The position numbers and the translations under genes were made by a program. The notes under the pieces were generated by a model. It was not told the origin of the DNA and searched no databases. It saw only the letters and a program-made list of their open reading frames with translations. This document shows, one piece after another, positions 17,278 through 25,400 of a DNA stretch of 64,000 bases (positions are counted from its first letter, which is position 1; each line of letters opens with the position of its first letter). Where the stretch lies: NCBI RefSeq assembly GCF_013127955.1, contig NZ_CP053435.1:992001-1056000 (forward strand). Reading direction: 5' to 3'. Source of the stretch: Spirosoma taeanense (GTDB taxonomy: Bacteria > Bacteroidota > Bacteroidia > Cytophagales > Spirosomataceae).

Positions 17278-18168
17278 ATGCCTGTTAGACGAAATCTGTT
17301 GCCAGTCAAGCGGAAATACCTTGGCGGATTGTTACTACTCACGGTTATCTCGATAATCTGCGTGGCTTTCAGCATGACCGGCAATGATGACTTTGACTTT
17401 GCCAGAAGGGAAATTATGCTTCGCCGGATCGGACATGAAATATTGCTTCAGTCGGGCGATAGTACATCACGGGTACTTCCAATAAAAAAGATCGCCAAAA
17501 ATGAATACCAGATCAGTTTTGAGAATGCGTTTACGTTTCAACCCGAATCCCTAGTAAATACTACGCAGCGTTTGTTAGCCAAAGACCCGCTCGCCAGTGA
17601 TTACATTGTTAATGTACTGAACTGTGCCGATGCCAGTGTAGCCTATGGATATGCTATATCAAAAAATAAGAAAGATGATATTGTAGCCTGTATAGGAAGA
17701 AGGCAATCCATATCATGTTACATGATCCATATTAAATTTAAACCGGTAGGAATAACTACAGCACAGACTGGATATTTTCTGGGCAGCCTTGCAGTTTTAG
17801 CATTTGTTGGATTTATTTTTTTGAGATCTGTTAAGCCGCGGAGGCCCTTAGTTGACAGTCAGCCTACTGGTATATTCACTTTAGGGTCAATGTCATTCGA
17901 CGCCGAGACTCGTAAGCTCATGATAAATGGAAAGGCCATAGACCTGACCAGAACTGAAACCCGTGTATTACGTATTTTCGCGTTGTCTCCTAACGAGGCT
18001 ATAGAGCGAAGCCGGCTACAAAAAGAGATATGGGAAGACGAAGGTGTTATAGTGGGCCGCAGTCTGGATATGTTCATTTCAAAACTTAGAAAAAAACTGG
18101 AGTTTGATCCGAACATCAGGATTGTTGTCATACGCGGCAAAGGATATAAGCTTGAAATTAGCGCTTAG
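17278..18168 (+). CDS. Membrane-anchored winged-helix (OmpR/PhoB-type) one-component regulator
   Basis: 296 residues. A basic N-terminus and membrane span (15-32) are followed by an extracytoplasmic domain (about 33-164) with cysteines at 116, 138 and 147. A second span lies at 165-184, and a C-terminal trans_reg_C winged helix at about 199-295 (LTRTETRVLRIFALSPNEAI, ISKLRKKLEFDP, VIRGKGYKLEI). No receiver domain is present. It is probably a ToxR-like sensor-regulator with reversed topology. It is divergent from two secreted-protein genes, which are candidate targets. Codon and base composition is AT-rich like the rest of the island. Confidence 0.8.
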   Translation: MPVRRNLLPVKRKYLGGLLLLTVISIICVAFSMTGNDDFDFARREIMLRRIGHEILLQSGDSTSRVLPIKKIAKNEYQISFENAFTFQPESLVNTTQRLLAKDPLASDYIVNVLNCADASVAYGYAISKNKKDDIVACIGRRQSISCYMIHIKFKPVGITTAQTGYFLGSLAVLAFVGFIFLRSVKPRRPLVDSQPTGIFTLGSMSFDAETRKLMINGKAIDLTRTETRVLRIFALSPNEAIERSRLQKEIWEDEGVIVGRSLDMFISKLRKKLEFDPNIRIVVIRGKGYKLEISA

Positions 18169-18661
18169 GAAAATCGTCCCGCTCCAAACGGAGGTCATTG
18201 GAATTTATTAGGCATTTGTAAAACGCTATAGTGAGCTACTAATGCGGTATCATTAAACGGATTACCCTTCATTCTTAAACTCACCTTAAAGGGACTTTGC
18301 TTTTACCCATAAGCTGGTAATTTGTATTTCGCTGTCTGTTTAACTATCGTTTATTATTGCGCAAGTTTACCGCAAAAAAGTAAGTCCAGTTGCCGGTGTC
18401 GAAAACGGTTGCCTTAGTTAAAGTCTGCATGCAAAAATTGTGAATTGACGCAGACGGTTCGATTTTCGAGTGGCGTACAACTCGCCGATTGCCGTACTGT
18501 TAATATAAAATACGCACGGTAGCGGCCGACCGCCCGGTTCTTATTTTGTATTGCTATAGTTATCAAAACTGTTATCAGGACGTGTTGCCGGTCGCAAGAG
18601 AACCGCCGAACCAATCTAAAGACTGACTGGCAAACTACTTCTCGTCTCAACCGCAATCCGC
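18169..18661. other. Gene-free part of the accessory island
   Basis: About 490 bp without a convincing gene. A minus-strand open frame covering part of it (to 18767) runs through the repeats and lacks protein-like composition. Several short inverted elements occur but none has terminator form. Confidence 0.5.
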
Positions 18662-18698
18662 CGAATAAGCAAAAGCCTGATCTCTGCAACCTGTCGCC
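18662..18698 (-). repeat. Companion repeat ('module 2'), copy B
   Basis: CGAATAAGCAAAAGCCTGAT followed by CTCTGCAACCTGTCGCC. It aligns with 19797-19841 (copy C, which has a 7-nt insertion) and less well with 15705-15750. Confidence 0.6.
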
Positions 18699-18733
18699 CG
18701 AAACCCGCCCCGCAAGCCCATTTTGGCCGGTTC

Positions 18734-18820
18734 GCCCAACACCCATGAGGGCTGATGGTAAGCGCACAAGATAGAAGAAACTGACGTACCTCCGACCTTT
18801 ACACCCTCATTTCGTTGGGC
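18734..18820 (-). repeat. attC-like recombination site, copy B
   Basis: 87 bp with the integron attC layout. GCCCAAC (RYYYAAC, 18734-18740), 4-nt spacer, ATGAGGG (18745-18751), a 52-nt variable region, CCCTCAT (18804-18810), 3-nt spacer, GTTGGGC (GTTRRRY, 18814-18820). Both box pairs are perfect complements and the spacers are unpaired, as in folded attC. It sits 56 bp beyond the stop codon of the DCL-family gene, the place expected for a cassette's attC. No integrase is in the window. Confidence 0.65.
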
Positions 18821-18876
18821 TGAAAACCTGCCTATGGGACGTGCGTCCTGTCGACGGAAAGCGACCCTGCAAGTTT

Positions 18877-19653
18877 TTATTTTATTGTCAAATCTTTCGT
18901 TGTCTTTTTTACCCTTGCCAGTCCCGTCCTACTTGAATTGCACTCCTTTCTAACTATTCGTAGGTTTGCTTTGGCTTTGTGGTAATCCCTGAAACTTTGG
19001 GTCAAATTCTCGTCCTTGAATATAAGTTGATTGTCTAGGCTTGAGGTATACTCAATTGCATCAAAATCAAAGTTGTTCACCTCTTTAAAGCGGTCGACAA
19101 TTATCGAAAAGGTATGTGGTTGTCGATGGTCAACGGCTAATTCAGTCCATTTTGATAAAATACCCGTTTCCTGACATTTAACTTGGCCCTTGACAGAATG
19201 ATTGTCAAAATAACCCTGTTTCACGGCGTGAATATCAGCATGAACAGCGTTTCTACAGGCTGCATAAAACAACATTTCTGGGTCATATTTTGGGTTGTTG
19301 ATCAACATCAGGTACGAAATATATTGGCTGGTATTATCACTGTAAAAAACTTCAAAACATTTGGTGTTAAATTGAACGCGGGCCACTTTTATGTCTTCAA
19401 TAGAAATGTCTTCTGCGTTTGTATCTACGCTATTTTCTACCAATTCTTGCGCTTCATCACTATCTTCCTGTAATTCTCCCTCTGTGCCTAAGCAGTTCAA
19501 ATAATCGTAATAAAGAAGGTCAATTACAGCCTCGTAGTCAGAGTCGTTAAGCGAATGTCCAAAGTCATAAGAGTTGAGAATCGCTTTGTAATGAGCGATT
19601 GCATCTTTCTTGAACTTAAACTCGTTTTGTCCTATTTTGAGCGGTCTTGCCAT
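18877..19653 (-). CDS. DCL-family protein (DUF3223), accessory
   Basis: 258 residues starting at ATG 19653 (MARPLKIGQNEFKFKKDAI). The N-terminal region (11-50) matches the DCL/DUF3223 motif FKKDAIAHYKAILNSYDFG. The C-terminal part has the bacterial-family pattern FYAACRNAVHADI (129-141), Cys160 and VDHRQPHTF (174-182), reminiscent of a small metal-binding, nuclease-like fold. Function is unknown. A strongly acidic stretch (about 60-90) replaces the usual KIG segment. The open frame extends to 19806, but that extension is repeat-derived. It is AT-rich, with an attC-like site directly downstream, consistent with being cassette cargo. Confidence 0.75.
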   Translation of the reverse strand: MARPLKIGQNEFKFKKDAIAHYKAILNSYDFGHSLNDSDYEAVIDLLYYDYLNCLGTEGELQEDSDEAQELVENSVDTNAEDISIEDIKVARVQFNTKCFEVFYSDNTSQYISYLMLINNPKYDPEMLFYAACRNAVHADIHAVKQGYFDNHSVKGQVKCQETGILSKWTELAVDHRQPHTFSIIVDRFKEVNNFDFDAIEYTSSLDNQLIFKDENLTQSFRDYHKAKANLRIVRKECNSSRTGLARVKKTTKDLTIK

Positions 19654-19796
19654 TCTTACTGTACACGTTGTCGGCAGTAACCCGCCTAATAAGGTTGATT
19701 TTCTTAACTCTGGCGTTCGCCCTGTCAGCTCCGACCCGGACTTGGAAACATAAACCTGCCCAACCGGAGCGTTCAAACTGTCACACGGAACCAGCC

Positions 19797-19841
19797 GAAC
19801 GAGCAAAAAAGCCTAACCTCTGCGGCCTGCAACCTGTCGCC
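19797..19841 (-). repeat. Companion repeat ('module 2'), copy C
   Basis: CGAACGAGCAAAAAAGCCTA, then ACCTCTGCGGCCTGCAACCT and GTCGCC. It is homologous to 18662-18698 and lies upstream of the DCL-family gene on its coding strand. Confidence 0.6.
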
Positions 19842-19905
19842 GAGATGCTGCCTTGTAAGCACTAATTGTATTTCCACCCAACATATTATTATACGCAATA
19901 TTGTT

Positions 19906-19967
19906 AAACTATAGGCTGCTCATTTCTAGTAGCTTATAGTTTAGTGTAATGCTTTGCTATACATTTG
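19906..19967 (+). promoter_or_regulatory. Hairpin plus -7 promoter motif upstream of a small gene
   Basis: A 15-bp stem (19906-19920 with 19928-19942, two G-U-type pairs) is followed by TACATTTG (19960-19967), a perfect TAnnTTTG motif. The dyad overlaps where the -33 element would be, so it may be an operator. The gene starts at 20027. Confidence 0.5.
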
Positions 19968-20026
19968 CGGTCAAATGACTTACAAAGTACTAACAATATA
20001 CAATTGACCCTTTTGACATAAGCACT

Positions 20027-20275
20027 GTGCCGCGAAAAATTGCAGTTACTTTACTGATCGGTCGTGTGTGGGACATAGTCGGATTCCCTGACTATTTTTT
20101 CGGGGACGACAACCAGTTGTACCGCTATGATTCGAGAGGGGCCATTCGTGAAAATAAACGAATTGTCGTAGGCTATACGCAGGGCTACTCATTGAAAGGC
20201 CGGTTCTATAGCCTTTCGCAACTTCGTCCACTCCTCCGGCGGCATGGGGTAACGGCTCAACCCGAGGGGCTTTGA
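20027..20275 (+). CDS. Small conserved-looking hypothetical protein
   Basis: 82 residues with a GTG start at 20027. The segment VWDIVGFPDYFFGDDNQLYR resembles the W-x-x-I-x-G-F-x-x-Y opening of NUMOD4-type modules seen next to HNH endonucleases, here without any nuclease domain. The rest is basic (YSLSQLRPLLRRHG). A TAnnTTTG promoter motif lies 60 bp upstream, which supports a real gene. Function is unknown. An imperfect dyad (20258-20265 with 20281-20288) overlaps the stop codon. Confidence 0.55.
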   Translation: MPRKIAVTLLIGRVWDIVGFPDYFFGDDNQLYRYDSRGAIRENKRIVVGYTQGYSLKGRFYSLSQLRPLLRRHGVTAQPEGL

Positions 20276-20314
20276 AGGCTTCGGGTTGAACGGTTCATGG
20301 AAACCATTTTCAGG

Positions 20315-22531
20315 CTATTTCTCGCCCGGATGATAGGTCTTCTCGACGTGTTTTTGTACGTCTTCGGGGTAGAACCAGACGTCTTTGAACTGGCCCTCGC
20401 AGTAGAGCGGAGCCTGGTCGGTGAAGTGTTTCGAGCCGGGTCGGCTGCTCTGGCCGCCCGTAACGACAGATCGGGCTTTGACCCGCTTACCAAACTCTAC
20501 CACGGCCACGAAACTATTACCCACGCTGCCGTAGCGTTTTACGGTGCCGGGGTAGGTGCGGGCCGCAAAAGCCGCCAGCGATCCCCAGGCCGAGGACGTA
20601 AAGGCCACCGGAATACTGGGCTTCTGGTCATCATAGACTTCCTGGATGTTGCCGGTCAGGCGCTGGTAGCGGTTGATGTCGCCCCATGGCGTTTTCCAGG
20701 TGCCGAAGTCGCGCGTCAGCTCGGTCATAGCGTCGGTCAGGGCCGCTACTTTTTCCTGCGGGGAGGTCTTGTCAATCGTAAAGGCAGTCAGGCTCAGGTT
20801 GTCGAATCGCTGGTCGGTGGCTGCGCGGCTGCGGGCTAACCGCTGGATGCGTTCACCCCAGTAAATCGCCAGCGTCTGGGCAATCGACGATTTACTATAG
20901 CCCCGGTCCCAGTCTTTCAGAATCTGGATGGCTTCCGACAAATCTTTAGAAGCGTTGGCGGTCGTTTCGGCGGTCGTCTGATACGCACTCAATAAGGACG
21001 GCAGCAGGTCGTCGAAAGCGGCCAGGTGCGGATCGTTGGCGGCTGCAATCAGCGTATCGAGCGTAAACACCGACTTCCGACTGAGTACCCGCACGGCGTT
21101 GATGCCCCGGTAGTTCTCGGCGTCGGGGGCCATATAGGCCGGAAACTTGCTCTTGTCCGGACTGCTGTTGCCCGATACCGTAAAGGGCGTAGCGTTGCAG
21201 TTCTGAATCCAGCCGCTGGCCGGGTTACGTACCTGTACAATCTCCTCAACCAGATGCAGGCCCTTCCAGTCGGTGGCGGGGTTGCTGCCGTCAACGGGCT
21301 GGTTCCAGTCGAACTGCGTGTCCCGGCGGGGCATGAAGTTACCGTGCCAGTAGGCAATGTTGCCGTCGCGGTCCGCAAAGACGGTATTGTTCGACGCATT
21401 TCCGTTGAGCTTCATCACCTTTTTGAAGCTTTCGTAGCCGGTCGCTTTCGTGCGCAGGTACGACTGTTCCAGCGCATTCAGGGGCGTATTCATCATCGCT
21501 ACGGCAAGCCACTTCCCGTCCTTCTCACCCGCAATGGGACCGTGGTGCGTGAAATACATCGTAAACTCTTTCGAGGCCATACCCTGAGCCGTTTTATAAG
21601 GCAGGCGGATCGTCTGGGTCCGAACGGGTTTGAGTGCGCTGCCGTGCCGGTAATACAAGGCGTTGCCTTTTTTCTCAATCGTCTCCAGGTATTCGTCCAT
21701 CGAGTCGGCATAGCTGGAGGTGTGCATCCAGCCGCAGTTTTCGTTGAAACCCTGGTAGATGAAAAACTGCCCCCACGTAACGGCGCCGTAGGCGTTCAGT
21801 CCCGCCTGACTACTCATGTGGACTTCCGACCGGAAATAGAACGAAGTGTGCGGGTTAATCAGCAGCAGGGCATTTTTGGTTGCGCTTTTCGCCGGGGCAA
21901 TTGCAAAGCCGTTCGAGCCGATCGACTCCCGCTCGTAATGATTCACCTCTTTCAGCCAGGATGTTGATTTCCGTTGCTCGTAGAAATCCTTGATCCGGTT
22001 GATGGGCACCACGCTGATATTCCCGCCAATGCTGCCCTCGCTGAACAACAGCGGCATCCAGGGCCGAAACCGGGTCAGGAGTTTAGGCTTTACGTTCGGG
22101 TGGGTGTAGAGAAAATAGTTCGTGCCGTCGGCGAAGGCATCCAGCAGGCTTTTCATCCAGGCCGGACTCTTTTTGTAGATGGCAATGGCCTGGGTTGAAT
22201 CCCCAAACAGCCGCGCCCGCAAATCATGGTACAGGGCCGATTCACCTTCGACTTCGGCCAGGCGGCCAATAGCGTCCAGGTAATTCATCTCAACCCGGTC
22301 GAAGTCATCTTCGCATTGGGTGTACAGCAGCCCGAACACTACGTCGGCGTCCGTCTTACCGTAAATGTGCGGAACGCCCCAGGTATCGCGGGTAATGGTA
22401 ACCTGCTTGGCCCGTTGCTGCCAGCGGGTAATTTCCGGCTGGCTGAAGGGCTGCGCCTGGATGGTGTTCAGATTCAGAAAGATGATCAGGCTACAAACAA
22501 AACCGACCAGGGAAGATAGCAAACGAGTCAT
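20315..22531 (-). CDS. Penicillin acylase family protein (Ntn hydrolase)
   Basis: 738 residues with signal peptide 1-26. The alpha-subunit region includes VTITRDTWGVPHIYG. The autoprocessing site is G205-S206 in ESIGSNGFAI, with Ser206 as the N-terminal nucleophile of the beta subunit, and the LLINPHTSFYFRSEVH segment follows. Family members hydrolyse side-chain amides of beta-lactams, acyl-homoserine lactones or related N-acyl compounds; the substrate here cannot be read from sequence. It lies 53 bp downstream of a secreted amidase on the same strand, so the two are probably an operon. Confidence 0.93.
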   Translation of the reverse strand: MTRLLSSLVGFVCSLIIFLNLNTIQAQPFSQPEITRWQQRAKQVTITRDTWGVPHIYGKTDADVVFGLLYTQCEDDFDRVEMNYLDAIGRLAEVEGESALYHDLRARLFGDSTQAIAIYKKSPAWMKSLLDAFADGTNYFLYTHPNVKPKLLTRFRPWMPLLFSEGSIGGNISVVPINRIKDFYEQRKSTSWLKEVNHYERESIGSNGFAIAPAKSATKNALLLINPHTSFYFRSEVHMSSQAGLNAYGAVTWGQFFIYQGFNENCGWMHTSSYADSMDEYLETIEKKGNALYYRHGSALKPVRTQTIRLPYKTAQGMASKEFTMYFTHHGPIAGEKDGKWLAVAMMNTPLNALEQSYLRTKATGYESFKKVMKLNGNASNNTVFADRDGNIAYWHGNFMPRRDTQFDWNQPVDGSNPATDWKGLHLVEEIVQVRNPASGWIQNCNATPFTVSGNSSPDKSKFPAYMAPDAENYRGINAVRVLSRKSVFTLDTLIAAANDPHLAAFDDLLPSLLSAYQTTAETTANASKDLSEAIQILKDWDRGYSKSSIAQTLAIYWGERIQRLARSRAATDQRFDNLSLTAFTIDKTSPQEKVAALTDAMTELTRDFGTWKTPWGDINRYQRLTGNIQEVYDDQKPSIPVAFTSSAWGSLAAFAARTYPGTVKRYGSVGNSFVAVVEFGKRVKARSVVTGGQSSRPGSKHFTDQAPLYCEGQFKDVWFYPEDVQKHVEKTYHPGEK

Positions 22532-22584
22532 TGACTGGAGTAGGTGATGAAACAGAAACTGGGTTATGATAACTGGACCGGCCT

Positions 22585-24177
22585 TTACCGAACCGTCATC
22601 GAAAATTGTTTGGGCGCTACGCGGTGATGAGTACCCTGCTCATAGGCATACGTCAGCCGGATTAAGGTCGGCTCGTCGAACAGTCGGCCCAGAAACTGAA
22701 GTCCGGCGGGGAGATTGCCCGTCGTAAAGCCCATGGGAACTGTAAAGGCAGGCTGACCCGTTGCCGGGGCAATGAGCTGGCTGTTGTCGCCTTTATAGCC
22801 TTTGGCGTCGCCAACCCGCGCGGGCGGGTAATTCCAGGACGGGTAGATCAACGCATCTACGTGCTGCCGGTCCATCTCGGCTTCGATCGCTTTCCGGAAG
22901 GCAATCCGCAGCAGGTCGGTGAAGGCGTCGCCACAGGGAATTTCGGGGTGGTTTGCCCGACCCGTATGCGTTTGCTGGTAGGTGAGCCGGTCGCGCACCA
23001 GATCCGAATAGCCGCCGACCCGAATCACATCGTCCAGGGTTTTCAGCGTATCGCGCTTCACGAAGGTCTGGAGGTAGGTTTCCAGATCAGCTTTGAATTC
23101 GGCGCACCACTGATTGGCCCGCAGCGTATCGAAATCCGGCAGCGTTACCTCAACGACCTGCGCACCCATCCGGGTCATGTCGGCAATGGCCTGATCGAAA
23201 AGCTGTTTGATTTCCGGGTGAATGTTCCGGTCGCTCACCTGGCGCAGCACCCCGATACGCGCGCCTTTCAGGCCGTCTTTACGTAGGAACTGAGTATAGT
23301 TTTTAGGGATTTTACCCTGGCTGTATTTGGTAATGGGGTCATGCGGATCGTAGCCGGCCGTAACCTCCAGCAGCCGAACGGCGTCTTCGACTGTCCGGCA
23401 CATGGGGCCACCCACATCGTTACGGGTGTAAAGCGGAATAATGCCGTACCGACTCACTAACCCGAGCGAGGTCCGGAAACCTGCCAGGGCGTTATGCGAC
23501 GAAGGCCCCCGGATGGAGTTGCCCGTATCGGACCCCAGACCAACCGCGCCCAGATTAGCGGCTACTGCTGCCGCCGTGCCCCCGCTCGACCCGGCCGGTA
23601 CAAAGGCCAGATTGTATGGATTCAGCGTTTCGCCCGCTATCGAGCTTTGTGAGTGCATGGGCGTAAAGGCCCACTCGGCCATGTTCGACTTGGCCAGGAC
23701 GATAGCGCCCGCTTCACGGATTTTCTGAACCTGATAGGCGTCTTCGGTGGGGGCGAAACCTTTCAGCGCGATGGAGCCGCCCGTGGTCTGCAGCCCCTTT
23801 GTGTTGAAATTATCCTTTACAATAACCGGAATGCCGTGCAGTGGGCGCAGTTTACCGGTTTTCCGAAACTCGGCATCCAGCGCGCGGGCCGCAGCGATGG
23901 CTTCCGGATTGATGACGATAATGGAATTGAGCTTAGTCGACTGGTCAAAGGTCTGGATGCGTTCGAGGTAAGCCCTAACCAGTTGTTCGCTCGTCAGCGA
24001 CCCCGAACGAAACGCCCGGTGGATGTCGCTGATGGTGGTTTCCAGCAACTCAAATTTGTTGGTGGGCGACGCTTTTGACGGAACCTGCGCCTGCGCTGAA
24101 AGCAAGCCGATCAGGTTGAATACTACCCAAAAGAGAAAGAAGCGAAACGAATGAAAATAAAGGGGAAATCGCTGCAT
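22585..24177 (-). CDS. Secreted amidase (amidase signature family)
   Basis: 530 residues with a signal peptide (1-31). The Ser-cisSer-Lys triad is intact: Lys121 (VIVKDNFN), Ser197 (PAGSSGGT) and nucleophile Ser221 (DTGNSIRGP). It is related to GatA-like amidases, but the signal peptide and lack of gatB/gatC rule out tRNA amidotransferase. Together with the downstream penicillin acylase it may form an extracytoplasmic amide-cleaving pair. The start ATG at 24177 precedes a good signal peptide. Confidence 0.93.
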   Translation of the reverse strand: MQRFPLYFHSFRFFLFWVVFNLIGLLSAQAQVPSKASPTNKFELLETTISDIHRAFRSGSLTSEQLVRAYLERIQTFDQSTKLNSIIVINPEAIAAARALDAEFRKTGKLRPLHGIPVIVKDNFNTKGLQTTGGSIALKGFAPTEDAYQVQKIREAGAIVLAKSNMAEWAFTPMHSQSSIAGETLNPYNLAFVPAGSSGGTAAAVAANLGAVGLGSDTGNSIRGPSSHNALAGFRTSLGLVSRYGIIPLYTRNDVGGPMCRTVEDAVRLLEVTAGYDPHDPITKYSQGKIPKNYTQFLRKDGLKGARIGVLRQVSDRNIHPEIKQLFDQAIADMTRMGAQVVEVTLPDFDTLRANQWCAEFKADLETYLQTFVKRDTLKTLDDVIRVGGYSDLVRDRLTYQQTHTGRANHPEIPCGDAFTDLLRIAFRKAIEAEMDRQHVDALIYPSWNYPPARVGDAKGYKGDNSQLIAPATGQPAFTVPMGFTTGNLPAGLQFLGRLFDEPTLIRLTYAYEQGTHHRVAPKQFSMTVR

Positions 24178-24631
24178 ACCGAATCAGACGAACAGGTAAT
24201 TGTATGGTAAAAATACACGTTTCGGCATGCCGCGGGCTATGAACGCCTTATTTAGACTGTATTTATGTGGCTTATAGGGCGATTCCAGAAATTAGTGTAA
24301 AGAAAGACAGAACGGTGGCAAACGGGAGGGAGAAGTCATTGAGCACCTGACGTAATTCCTGGGTAGGTGCTTCTGCTTTTAACCGTACCATCAACGGGCA
24401 TTCTCCAGCCGAAATGATCGATCCAGAGTTAGCCAGAAAGCCGTAAAAGAGAATTTTTTAGTCAACAGACTTCTTACAGTTCGGCTGGTGACTTGATCCT
24501 GATTTTGTTTACGTTACGGCTTTGTTATCAGCCATTTGTTCTGTATATTTACCTTCCGATAACAATCAGCAACCATACTAATGAACGCCGGTTAACTGGC
24601 TTCTGGCTAGCCACCTGGCGTCCTCAACCGC
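24178..24631. other. Intergenic region with a candidate promoter
   Basis: About 450 bp between divergent genes. Apart from the promoter at 24521-24551 and a weak dyad (GCACCT/AGGTGC near 24344-24370), nothing recognisable was found. Confidence 0.5.
24521..24551 (+). promoter_or_regulatory. Candidate promoter for the IrrE-like gene
   Basis: TTTG (24521-24524), 19-bp spacer, TATATTTA (24544-24551). It matches the Bacteroidota TTTG-N19-TAnnTTTG pattern at all but the last base, 80 bp before the ATG at 24632. Confidence 0.5.
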
Positions 24632-25327
24632 ATGAAGCGAGGACGTACTAATCCGAACCAACTCCAGATTGATTTCCTGGCGGCTTTCCGCCGAATGCTC
24701 GTTAGTCTGGGCAGCCCCGACAATCTGCCCGTCAACGAAAGTCTGTTTATGCGCATGACCGACCAGTGGGAAAGTACCCGCGTCATGCCGGCAGATTTGC
24801 TGTTTCATAAAAGTCCCATCGAAGCGGTCGTTTTCCGGCTGCAAAAGGCCGACCGCGACAGCGGAGCCGATCGGCTGCGGTTTCCCGATGAGATGATCGC
24901 CGGCGAAATTCGGGGTGAGCAGGGCCTGACGGGTTTTTCGGCCAAGTTCCGCGAACAGGGCTGGATCATCCTGCCCGCTGAGCTTTCGGCCATGTACAAG
25001 AATCTGTTCCTGAACATTCTGGCGGCTTCCATTGGGCTGGAATACCTGTACCCGTCCCGGACGGAGTTGCTGGCCGAAGCCGAGCGCGTGGCGCTGGCGG
25101 CCATGCTCCCCGAAGATGAGGTACGTAAATTCTTTGGCCTGCGGCTGTCGAAATTCCCCGACAGTTTCCGCAGCGAGGTAGCCAATTACTTCAACCTGCC
25201 CTTCGATTACGTGCTGAAACGCGCCAATCATCTTGGCCTGGTTTCTGAGCAGGTCATTGAAGAGTCGCGTAGCCAGTCGATTCGTTCAACTCCGCTGCGT
25301 CGTCCGCAAAGTAGTCGGGCCGCATAG
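24632..25327 (+). CDS. IrrE/ImmA-like protein lacking the metal site
   Basis: 231 residues, cytosolic. The C-terminal half has the layout of M78 (ImmA/IrrE) proteins: AEAERVALAAMLPEDEV (about 148-164), then VANYFNLPFDYVLKRANHLG (183-202), as in the 'LMP ... RL..LGL' end of the family. The HExxH zinc motif expected before it is missing (NLFLNILAASIGLEY occupies that place). So this is either a non-enzymatic derivative or a coincidental resemblance. An antiparallel open frame (24578-25231) is a codon shadow. Confidence 0.6.
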   Translation: MKRGRTNPNQLQIDFLAAFRRMLVSLGSPDNLPVNESLFMRMTDQWESTRVMPADLLFHKSPIEAVVFRLQKADRDSGADRLRFPDEMIAGEIRGEQGLTGFSAKFREQGWIILPAELSAMYKNLFLNILAASIGLEYLYPSRTELLAEAERVALAAMLPEDEVRKFFGLRLSKFPDSFRSEVANYFNLPFDYVLKRANHLGLVSEQVIEESRSQSIRSTPLRRPQSSRAA

Positions 25328-25400
25328 ATCGGCGACATACGAAACTTTATTCATAAACAGTCGGTTAAGTGCGCGTCGTACGTTAACTGGCTGTTTTTTT

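Larger units (their letters stand above)
19654..20026. other. Island right-edge intergenic region
   Basis: It holds the upstream region of the DCL gene (19654-19800), companion repeat copy C (19797-19841), a single GCCCAAC box (19758-19764) with weak surrounding symmetry (GCTCCG/CGGAGC), and a long hairpin plus promoter motif for the small gene at 20027. No protein-coding gene is supported here. Confidence 0.6.

Noticed and set aside
18414..18767. 117-residue minus-strand open frame
   Set aside because: It runs through the attC-like and companion repeats, has an Arg/Cys-rich composition unlike neighbouring proteins and no recognisable motif.
22585..24177. GatA subunit of glutamyl-tRNA amidotransferase
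   Set aside because: It has a signal peptide, is adjacent to penicillin acylase and has no gatB or gatC nearby.
24578..25231. 217-residue open frame antisense to the IrrE-like gene
   Set aside because: It is a codon shadow: the plus-strand frame has a promoter, an ATG and family-like motifs, while the antisense product has none.
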